From Malassezia japonica (lineage: Eukaryota > Basidiomycota > Malasseziomycetes > Malasseziales > Malasseziaceae): a stretch of DNA of 64,000 nt. A model generated the notes under the pieces. It worked only from the letters and a program-made list of their open reading frames with translations, was not told where the DNA came from and did no database searches. Location: contig NC_083374.1 in assembly GCF_029542785.1 (NCBI RefSeq), positions 1-64,000 on the forward strand, written 5' to 3'. Shown in pieces: positions 47,301 to 53,975 of this stretch (position 1 is its first letter; every line of letters begins with the position of its first letter). Both the position numbers and the translations under genes were made by a program.

Positions 47301-49435
47301 CGCCTGCGAAAGCGCGCGTGTCGCCAAAAGCAAGTGTCTCGCCTGCCAAGCCGGCTGCGTCGCCTGCCAAGCTGAGCGTTTCACCGGCGAGGCGCGCCGT
47401 GGTGTCGCCGGCGAAGCGCTCGATTGCATCGCCAGCCAAGCCCTCAACTGCATCCCCCGCAAAATCCCCCATCGCACCCCCTGCCAAGCCGGCGGCATCG
47501 CCTGCCAAGCCACTCGCTCCGCAGCCCACACCCGCGCGCCCACGTCCTGCGGCCTCGCTCCCTCTCTCTGCCGCGACCGGCCGCCCCGTCGCGTCGACTG
47601 GCCGTGCCCTCGCGGCCGAGGCTCGGCAAGGTCACCCGCCGTCGCGCATGCCCGTTCCCGTCCGCCGTGCGCGTCCTGCGTACGTCCGTGATGCCGAGGA
47701 CGAAGAGCTGCTGCATCAGAGCATCCTGGTCGGTGATGCGGAGCCGGACGACAGTACGCTTGTCCTGGATGAAGCCGAGGCCGAGATGACACAAGCCGCG
47801 ATCGACGACAACGATGCGCCGTCGCCGAGCGCAGCCCGCAAGCGCCGCCTGGACTCGACGCCGCGTCGTACGCCGCCAAAGCGCGTGCGTATGCAGGACG
47901 ACGACGAAATGCTTGTGTGGTCGCTTCCGTTGCACGCCGCGCGTCCTCGCGAGGTGCGTGTGAAACAAGAGCCTGGGACTGAGAGCGAGGCGCTGCCCCC
48001 GCTTGAACGTGCGCCAGTGCTATCTGACGCCGAGCCCTCGCTGCCGCTTCCGCCTACGCGCACGCCCGAGACAGGCATGCTTCCACCCCCCCCGCCGGCG
48101 GTCGTCGCAGCCCCGCCTGCGTCCCCCCCCGACGCGCTGGCGGACCTGAGCGCAAGTCTTTCGGCGTCGTCGCATTCGCGTGCGCTGATGCTGGCGCGTC
48201 CGCGGCCTACGGCGTGTATTGAAGTGTCGAGTCTCGACCCCCATGCTGCTGCGCGTGCGGCTGCGATCCTCCGTGTGCACCACCACTACATCCAGGAAGG
48301 GTACCTCGCGCAAGAGCCCGTGAAGCGTGCGGGCGACGCGCTCTACCCCCCCCTGCCCGATACCAGTGCCTCGGCATCGCTTCCTGCGCTGCTGCATGCG
48401 GCCGAGGCTGCCCAAGCCGCCGAGCGGCGTGCAGCGACGCCTGCCCCGCCCACGCCGTGGCTCCCCGGGGCGTTTACGCCCCGGAGCGAGCGGCGTGCTC
48501 GTGTGCCTGTCGTGACCGCGTACGCCCTGCGCCCCCAAGCGCAGTCGGGCAAGTGGTCGGAGCATGCCTGGGCGCAGCTCGACCGCCAGTTCCGTGCGCA
48601 GGTGCAGCAGCTTGTCGACGCGTCGCCCGAGTCGGACTCGGTGGCGGCGCGGCGTGCGGCCGCCTTGAACGTTGATCCGGCCGAGGTCCTGATCCAGTTC
48701 CTCGAGGCCGAGGGCCTAGAGCCCGACGATCTGCAAGGCGAGTGGCAGCTGACGCTCCTCTACGCGCGCGTGCCTGCGCTGCAGGCGCGGTACCTGCGTC
48801 ACCTCGACAAGCAGTCGAGCGAGGAGGATGCGTCTGCGGCGCTGCTGGAAAAGTCGTTCCATGCGCTTTCCGATGTGCGTGCGCCTCTCGAGGCGTTTGT
48901 GCGTGGGGTGCACAGCACGCCGAAAGACGAAGTTCGGCCGCGGCGCGATGAGCTTTCTGGCCTTTCTCTTGCTACTGACGACGATGCGCTGTACGAGCAC
49001 CCTCCGGATACCAGCTACGAACACGAGGAGCCTGCGAATACCAGCGTTGTCTCTCGGCTATGGTCGAAAGTGTGGGGCGAGCGCAAGACGCCCTCGAAGG
49101 GGGCACCCTCTCCCGTCCCCACGCCCGCGGACACGACCGAGGAGCGGACGGCGAACACGTCCGTGCGCGCACCGTCGGCCGCCCCGATGGGCCGCAACGG
49201 CACGTCCTCGGTGCAGTCCACGGCCTTTTCTGCCCTCGGCGCCGAGGCCCAGCAGCAAGCGGCGGCCCAGGCGCGGCGTCTGGCGCAAATGCGCGCGCGC
49301 GCCTGGCAGAGCCCCCGTCGAGCGCGGATGCAGGCACGCGATGGCCACCCCGATGTATCGCAGCGCGGTGCCTCTGCACGCGAAGCTTATATTGCGTCCC
49401 GTGACTATTGGCAGCTGCGCGCAGACACCTCCTAG
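44360..49435 (+). CDS. Large repeat-rich, probably nuclear protein of unknown function
   Basis: About 1691 residues from ATG 44360 (an in-frame ATG at 44285 is possible). Mostly low-complexity. Three internal repeats are clear: a Thr-Pro-rich tract (residues about 271-337), nine six-residue units of QQYADE type (640-693), and about a dozen SPAK-like units (974-1053) that resemble SPKK minor-groove DNA-binding motifs of histone H1 tails. Many SP and TP sites suggest kinase control. A more ordered part near 1385-1500 (KWSEHAWAQLDRQF, EVLIQFLEAEGLEPDDLQGE, LYARVPALQARYLRHL) is the only piece that looks folded. I do not recognise the family. A chromatin or nuclear-structure role is suggested by the SPAK part only. 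Confidence 0.72.
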   Translation: MVYALPRKSRTGAGVGEPSTSKILSPSRSSVDRARELQSVLDASQISHRAGSTPRRDADSAQGTPRRRVPHAFENEGPVASTPLTPRRQLRPYGEFPDANWSASRHSQARSASHTPSHARYVSHDVRPMPVLEDEEGTSFARDVAIGHVQKRTPFKPQRRAPAQESHIVPRPPSPASSTDDPLLLNEPNLANMTMQAAQGDADLIAMVRGLEREDIARGGPGTPRRMLPSRAMPMKEHGTPRGDARAPKDATPMRSLQKRFDATHRTAPKETTPRATPARATPVRTSPKETTPKATPVRATPKEMTPRATPVRATPIAVSARGTPRATPARATPSVGTRSVHGTPSAHDRTVSLQERIARLSSPQKEPELEDEAPPYDGDLPDLPEVDVEDVPALEDDAPALDNAPAPLDHVPFDPSRSPSATMPLMRSARKSRRARLSEASNRPVYIDFLEQRVDAAEVDMSFPYSLSHDSSSRTVAPVKISSRPSSRAGTPRAVRASAPFSDERHASVESEGLPELEPEALDAEAGQGVHAWNAQVQEHMNAPKEYAQDEAVDEQDAYHEQAYGDEQDMDDAQERDEHPVYKDGAREYDEHDAYAHDEQGDYAEEPEYAEDGALAGEQEYADEQEQEQEQEQEHTDKQQYADEQQYADEQQYADEQQYADEQQYADEQQYADEQQYAHEQQYADEPQYADDQDHNDYAESSAHVVLPRKDAHSESRTMLFEFDEQDEPVAPFYAKESDAVSENDEFAFEPEALQDLEQYMEAIERTAPHPSGADESAEADEAAQAQAALDTPARLAPGPEDYETEQSEADLNEPTEAEHAEISSLAAELAAHREVDPTLNLGDMTGLDDIDVDAEANAFKGRTAIWSPYKPMRKSAPLVPRPVKRSPIKASLWPSPGVPPSQGDTSVPSIAVTAEEPQPKRVRTDAVSTEVPDVQIKDEPTSSPLFPAQPSSDDNLEVPSMPLAPSRVSVASPAKPSASPAKARVSPKASVSPAKPAASPAKLSVSPARRAVVSPAKRSIASPAKPSTASPAKSPIAPPAKPAASPAKPLAPQPTPARPRPAASLPLSAATGRPVASTGRALAAEARQGHPPSRMPVPVRRARPAYVRDAEDEELLHQSILVGDAEPDDSTLVLDEAEAEMTQAAIDDNDAPSPSAARKRRLDSTPRRTPPKRVRMQDDDEMLVWSLPLHAARPREVRVKQEPGTESEALPPLERAPVLSDAEPSLPLPPTRTPETGMLPPPPPAVVAAPPASPPDALADLSASLSASSHSRALMLARPRPTACIEVSSLDPHAAARAAAILRVHHHYIQEGYLAQEPVKRAGDALYPPLPDTSASASLPALLHAAEAAQAAERRAATPAPPTPWLPGAFTPRSERRARVPVVTAYALRPQAQSGKWSEHAWAQLDRQFRAQVQQLVDASPESDSVAARRAAALNVDPAEVLIQFLEAEGLEPDDLQGEWQLTLLYARVPALQARYLRHLDKQSSEEDASAALLEKSFHALSDVRAPLEAFVRGVHSTPKDEVRPRRDELSGLSLATDDDALYEHPPDTSYEHEEPANTSVVSRLWSKVWGERKTPSKGAPSPVPTPADTTEERTANTSVRAPSAAPMGRNGTSSVQSTAFSALGAEAQQQAAAQARRLAQMRARAWQSPRRARMQARDGHPDVSQRGASAREAYIASRDYWQLRADTS
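45170..45370 (+). repeat. Thr-Pro-rich repeat tract in the large protein
   Basis: About ten short units of the form ATPVR or TTPKA, encoded by degenerate imperfect repeats of 15-24 bases. Similar at protein level, less at DNA level. Confidence 0.7.
46277..46438 (+). repeat. 18-bp coding minisatellite (QQYADE x 9)
   Basis: Nine tandem 18-base units in frame, with few synonymous differences in the inner ones and divergent last units (QQYAHE, PQYADD). The homogeneity of the middle suggests recent expansion, so copy number may vary between strains. Confidence 0.85.
47279..47520 (+). repeat. SPAK-type repeat tract
   Basis: Roughly a dozen units of SPAK or SPAR spaced by 3-6 residues, in GC-rich imperfect repeats. 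SPKK-like motifs bind the minor groove in histone tails; here that is an analogy. Confidence 0.7.
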
Positions 49436-49560
49436 TTTTGGAATGTAAGCAGGGGGGCGCACTTGTGCAGCCCCCTAATTATATAATCGTGCACGACGTG
49501 GAGGCGCGTAAATGGGATGGGACTGGGGTGCAGCACTCTCTGCGCTACTTTCCTCTCGCG

Positions 49561-51465
49561 ATGCGTGCTTGGTGGGTGCTGGCTTTGGCCTGCGCGCCGC
49601 TCATGGCGTTTGCAGCACAGTGTGGTCCGGACAGCAAGTGTCCTCGCGACTCGCCGTGCTGCTCTTCGTCGGGTGAGTGTGGTTCCGGCGCGGTGCAATG
49701 TGCAGCTGGCTGCAACCCGCTGTACAGCTTCTCTTCCACATCGTGTGCAGCGAACCCTGTTTGCATCAACACGAATGTGACCATCCCTCAGAAGGCATTC
49801 AACAGTACGAATGTATTTGTGCCGATTGCGACGTACAATGGCGACCCTAGCCAAGGCGTCTTCACCTTTGAGTCTGGCTATCTCGGCACGGGCTCGCAAG
49901 GCGTGCTGCTCGAGATGAACAAGGGCCACGTCTCGCGTATTGCCACGTCGCGCTACATGCTGTTTGGCAACATTGAGGCGCGGCTCAAGCACGACCCCCA
50001 GTCGGGCCTCGTGACGACCTTCGGCACCCTGTCGGACATTGGCGACGCGATCCAGTGGCAGTTTGGCGGCAAGAATGGGTCGCAGGCATCGGCGAACTAC
50101 TTTGTGATGAACAACCAGTCGAACCCGGTCGGCGAGCCACTGTCGCTAGGCAAGGGCTTCTCCGTGAGCGACTTCCACACCTACGGCATCCGCTGGGCGC
50201 CTGACTCGATCCAGTGGGTGCTCGACAACAAGACCGTGCACACGGTGCAGCGCGCCAAGGCCGGCAAGCAGTACCCCCGCTCGCCGTCGCGTGTAATCTT
50301 TACGGCCTGGGGCGTGTCGCAGGGCACGAACAAGGCGCTGCGTAAGTGGGCGAATGGGCCGCTGTCCTTTACCAGCTCGACGTACAACAACATGGGCTTT
50401 TACGCACAGGAGCTGACCAATCTCCAAATCTCGTGTGCGAACCTCGCGCTGTCGAATGTGACGACGACCGGCGGCGGCGCCGACGTCACCTCCTACTTTT
50501 ACACCGGCAAGAACTCGACCGTCTCGGGCGAGCCCGAGTTTGAGCTGACGCGCGACCCGATCCGTCTGATTAGCAACCCTGCTCAGGACAGCCCTGATGA
50601 CGCGCCGGGCTCGCCAAACCTCGGCGAGAACGGGCCGATGGCCAATATGTTTGCGGGCGGCACCCAAGGCACGCAGCAAAAAACCTCGACGCCGGTCTCG
50701 GACGACTCGACGAGCAACAAGGTCAAGATCGGCGTGCCGGCCGGTATCGGCGGTGCGGTCGTCCTGGGCCTGCTGATTTTGCTCGGCGTGTACCTCGTGC
50801 GCCGCGCGCACAAGAAGCCGCCTCCCCCGCCCCCAATGTCGGAAGTGGGCAGCATGTATGCGCCGCCCCCCCTCGGCATCTATTCGCCGAGCGAGCGCCA
50901 GCCGGTGCAGCAAATATCGCCGTACGCGATGCCGTACGAGTCGCAGACGCACTCGGAACACATTGCTCCGTCGCACAGCCAGGCGACGACGATCCACATG
51001 CCGGCCAGCGACGACACGGAGCTGTCCGACGAAAAGGAGGCGTACGTGGAGGAGCCCGTGGAGGACGTGTATTCGGACGAGACCTCGAGCGAGCGCCACT
51101 CGTTCGACTCGGACAGCTCCAACACGCGCCAGCGCATGCACTATGCTGCGCGCAACGTCCGCCGCTACGACGCGCGGCTGACCAAGGAGCAGAGAGACGA
51201 GCTGGCGGCGCAAGAGGCTTGGGACGAGCTGCGGTACGCTGCGCTCGGTGACGAGAACGGGACCTACTTCCACGCGCGCAGCGTGTCCTCGCCCCAGGTC
51301 GGCTCGTCGCCTCATATGCGTTCGCGCGCCAAGTACTCGCGCGGCGGCGCACACGTCCCCAGTGCCTCGGTCTCTGGGCGCTCGGACCGTGCCGATACGT
51401 CGGACTATCGTTCGCTTGCGTCGCACTCGAGGCGGCGCTCCCACTTTCCTTCGGACGAGCTCTAG
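49561..51465 (+). CDS. Crh/Utr2-like GH16 cell-wall protein lacking the catalytic acids
   Basis: 634 residues from ATG 49561; the upstream frame has no conserved sequence, and this ATG starts a signal peptide (MRAWWVLALACAPLMAFA). A chitin-binding (CBM18-like) module follows (QCGPDSKCPRDSPCC, SSGECGSG). The GH16 domain is full length (TFESGYLGTGSQGVLL, GIRWAPDSIQWVLDNK). At the active site, where Crh enzymes have E-x-D-x-E, the sequence is A163-I-Q165-W-Q167. All three acids are replaced, so it is probably not an active glucan-chitin transglycosylase. One membrane helix near 393-413 and a Pro-rich cytoplasmic tail of about 220 residues replace the usual GPI anchor. It may be a wall sensor or structural protein. 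Confidence 0.85.
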   Translation: MRAWWVLALACAPLMAFAAQCGPDSKCPRDSPCCSSSGECGSGAVQCAAGCNPLYSFSSTSCAANPVCINTNVTIPQKAFNSTNVFVPIATYNGDPSQGVFTFESGYLGTGSQGVLLEMNKGHVSRIATSRYMLFGNIEARLKHDPQSGLVTTFGTLSDIGDAIQWQFGGKNGSQASANYFVMNNQSNPVGEPLSLGKGFSVSDFHTYGIRWAPDSIQWVLDNKTVHTVQRAKAGKQYPRSPSRVIFTAWGVSQGTNKALRKWANGPLSFTSSTYNNMGFYAQELTNLQISCANLALSNVTTTGGGADVTSYFYTGKNSTVSGEPEFELTRDPIRLISNPAQDSPDDAPGSPNLGENGPMANMFAGGTQGTQQKTSTPVSDDSTSNKVKIGVPAGIGGAVVLGLLILLGVYLVRRAHKKPPPPPPMSEVGSMYAPPPLGIYSPSERQPVQQISPYAMPYESQTHSEHIAPSHSQATTIHMPASDDTELSDEKEAYVEEPVEDVYSDETSSERHSFDSDSSNTRQRMHYAARNVRRYDARLTKEQRDELAAQEAWDELRYAALGDENGTYFHARSVSSPQVGSSPHMRSRAKYSRGGAHVPSASVSGRSDRADTSDYRSLASHSRRRSHFPSDEL

Positions 51466-51493
51466 CCGCGGGCGGCTACCTCTATAGCATGTA

Positions 51494-52843
51494 CTACCAA
51501 CCCTCTTCCTCGACAGGCGGCAGATCCGGCAGGCCCATGCGCGCTGCGTACTGCCGCATCTCTTCCCGGCCACGAAGCCGCGCATTTTCGGCACGCAGCC
51601 GCTCGATCTCGGCACGCAGAAACTTGTTTTCGGCTTCGTACACGAGCGTGTCCTGCTCCGCCGGCGGCGGGGGCAGTGCGGGCGGCAGCGGCTTGGCGGT
51701 GACGCCGTGGCGTCTATTGTACATGTGCTGCCGATTCCGCTCGCGCCGGCGCTCGGCAGACTCCTCGGCGGTATAGATCGCGCGGCGGCCGCGCTTGCGT
51801 GGCTTGGGCGATGCAGGCTCGAGCGGCGCGAGCGGCTCGCCGAGCGACATGGGCAGCGACGCGTCCAGGTCAGGGAGGGGTGCGAGGGGGTTCGGCAGGG
51901 CGCTGGATACACCGCTCGGGCTCGGTCCGTGCATTGCGCTCGTGCCGCTCGGTCGGGGGGTATGTAGCGGCATCGGACTCGCGCCGCTCGACAGCGGCCC
52001 AGCGCCGCGCTCCTCGGCCTCGGCGCGTTTCCGGGCGCGTGTCGCCTTGGCCGGCGAAATGGGCCCGTCGCCGACTGCGAGCGGGGTCGCGACAAGGTCG
52101 CGCATCGCCTGGGTCCACGCGGACTCGCTTGGCGCGTGAAGTGGCTGAAAGTCGGGGTCGTCGTCGTCCTCCTCGTCGGGAAAGACGAGGTCGGCAAAGT
52201 GCGCCTGGTCGCTGTACCCTGGCGTGTAGGCAAACGACGGGGGCGTCGGGAGCGCACGCAGCGCGTGGATCTGGCGCTGCGTGTTCTCCTGCTGCTTGGC
52301 CATGAGCTTTTGGAGGAGGCGCGTGAGCTCCTGCTCCGAAACGCGCGTGCTCGGCGCGCGATTTGCGCTGCCAAAGTGTTCCATAATGAGCGTGACGACG
52401 TTGTGCATCGTTGCCCAGTCGGCAGCCGTGAGCTCGTTCGAGTCCGGGGGATCCCACTGCGCTTCGTGGCGCGGCGTCTGCACCGACTCGGCGAGCATCG
52501 GGGGGTTGCTGCCGAGCACAAACGTGAGGATTTGGATGACCTGGCCGTAGAACTCGACCGGAATCTCTGTCGGCGCATCGGTCGGCAGCTGCGCAAGCGC
52601 GTCAAGCGAAGGGAGCACCAGCTCGGGCTGCACCTCCTTCGGCGCGTTTTGGACATAGCTCGCGGTGTACGCGTCGAGCTCGCGCAGGAACTTGGTCTGG
52701 TCGAAACTCGCGATGAATTCGTTATTCAGCGCATCCTCGTCCTCGCCCGGGAGCCCAACAGGCGACGATGGCTCCTCGTCCTCCTCGCGGCTCGCGCGGG
52801 GGGCGCGCACGACGCGCGCACGCCCTGACGCGCTCCGCAACAT
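51494..52843 (-). CDS. Atypical bZIP-like regulator
   Basis: 449 residues from ATG 52843. The basic region near 350-382 (RRRERNRQHMYNRRHG) matches the bZIP N-x7-R rule. The coiled coil near 395-420 (ENKFLRAEIERLRAENARL) has leucine-like spacing. Between them lies a Pro-rich stretch (PLPPALPPPPAEQD), so the helix is broken where ordinary bZIP proteins are continuous. The N-terminal half has an acidic start and long unassigned helices. A DNA-binding role is likely but the geometry is unusual. Only 37 bases separate its start from that of FEX1, and its 3' end is 28 bases from the GH16 gene. Confidence 0.7.
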   Translation of the reverse strand: MLRSASGRARVVRAPRASREEDEEPSSPVGLPGEDEDALNNEFIASFDQTKFLRELDAYTASYVQNAPKEVQPELVLPSLDALAQLPTDAPTEIPVEFYGQVIQILTFVLGSNPPMLAESVQTPRHEAQWDPPDSNELTAADWATMHNVVTLIMEHFGSANRAPSTRVSEQELTRLLQKLMAKQQENTQRQIHALRALPTPPSFAYTPGYSDQAHFADLVFPDEEDDDDPDFQPLHAPSESAWTQAMRDLVATPLAVGDGPISPAKATRARKRAEAEERGAGPLSSGASPMPLHTPRPSGTSAMHGPSPSGVSSALPNPLAPLPDLDASLPMSLGEPLAPLEPASPKPRKRGRRAIYTAEESAERRRERNRQHMYNRRHGVTAKPLPPALPPPPAEQDTLVYEAENKFLRAEIERLRAENARLRGREEMRQYAARMGLPDLPPVEEEGW

Positions 52844-52880
52844 CGTGGCGAACGACGCGTCGCGGTTTAGTCATCCGACC

Positions 52881-53939
52881 ATGGAGGCCGCCGCGACCGG
52901 CGCGCTGATCGCCTTTGCGTCGCTCTGGGGGACGCTTACGCGCCTTGGGCTCAGCGCACTCAATACGTACGATGGGCAGAGCATTGCGCCGATCATCTGG
53001 GCACAGGCCGTAGGGTGCCTCGTTATGGGGTGGATGACCTACCCCCGCAATAAAGAGACGATGGAGCGCTGGTACAAGCCGGCCTTTACGATGGTCACGA
53101 CCGGCTACTGCGGCAGCACGACGAGCTACTCGACGTGGGTCTTTGGCGTGTTTCAGGCCTTTTCCAACAACCTGCACTACAACCGCCACGGGCTCCACAA
53201 TGTCATGGACGCCCTGACGCAGACCGCCGCGACGATCGGCATGTCGTTTGCGGGATTCTGGGCGGGCCGCACGCTCGCCGGGCTCGTACGCCTCGCATAC
53301 CTGGAGGAGGCACTGTCGCGCATTACGCGCCGCTCACACGGCATGCCCCGCATCGACACGTCTAGCACGCTCGAGCGGGGCGAAAAGACGCAGCGTACTC
53401 GGTACCTGCACCTCGCGAGCATCGCACTCGGCACCGTGTTCTGGATCGGTGCTATTCTCCTGTGCGCATTATACACCCCGTTTCGCAAGGTGTCCTTTAC
53501 CCTTGTCCTTTCGCCGCTCGGCGCGCTGGCGCGCTGGCAGCTCGCCAAGCTCAACAAGCCCCTCGGCCAGGCGCCGCTCGTCTGGTACTCCCCCCGCGGC
53601 TGGCCGGTCGGCACGCTCACCGCGAACCTCGTCGCGATCACGATCCTCTGTGTGGTCTACACCGCGCAGTACGTCGGCTACGAAACAGGCCCTGCAAGCC
53701 GGGGCGCGTATACCGCCAATGCATGCGACGCACTGTACGCCGTCCAAAATGGATTCTGCGGCACGCTCAGCACGATCAGCACGCTCATCGTCGAGCTGAG
53801 CCTCATGCGCCCACCCCGCGCCGCATTTGCGCACCTCTTCTTTTCCTGGGCGGTGGGCATACTGATCTCCATTCTGCTCGTCGGCGCGCCGTGGTGGGCC
53901 CTCGGCATGCAGGGCGGCTGCGCAGCACCGGTGCCTTAG
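52881..53939 (+). CDS. FEX1: Fluoride export protein (FEX/CrcB, fused double domain)
   Basis: 352 residues from ATG 52881, where the first CrcB half begins at once (ALIAFASLWGTLTRLGL). Each half has the CrcB signature. In the first, GCLVMGWMT and TGYCGSTTSYSTW; in the second, GTLTANLVAITILC and GFCGTLSTISTLIVEL. About nine helices, as for eukaryotic Fex with a linker helix between halves. The protein is a passive channel that expels fluoride ions from the cytosol. The long open frame continues upstream on this strand but is the shadow of the bZIP gene. Family assignment is firm. Confidence 0.94.
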   Translation: MEAAATGALIAFASLWGTLTRLGLSALNTYDGQSIAPIIWAQAVGCLVMGWMTYPRNKETMERWYKPAFTMVTTGYCGSTTSYSTWVFGVFQAFSNNLHYNRHGLHNVMDALTQTAATIGMSFAGFWAGRTLAGLVRLAYLEEALSRITRRSHGMPRIDTSSTLERGEKTQRTRYLHLASIALGTVFWIGAILLCALYTPFRKVSFTLVLSPLGALARWQLAKLNKPLGQAPLVWYSPRGWPVGTLTANLVAITILCVVYTAQYVGYETGPASRGAYTANACDALYAVQNGFCGTLSTISTLIVELSLMRPPRAAFAHLFFSWAVGILISILLVGAPWWALGMQGGCAAPVP

Positions 53940-53975
53940 TGTGGAGAAAAATAGCTTAACTAAGTCACACGGACC

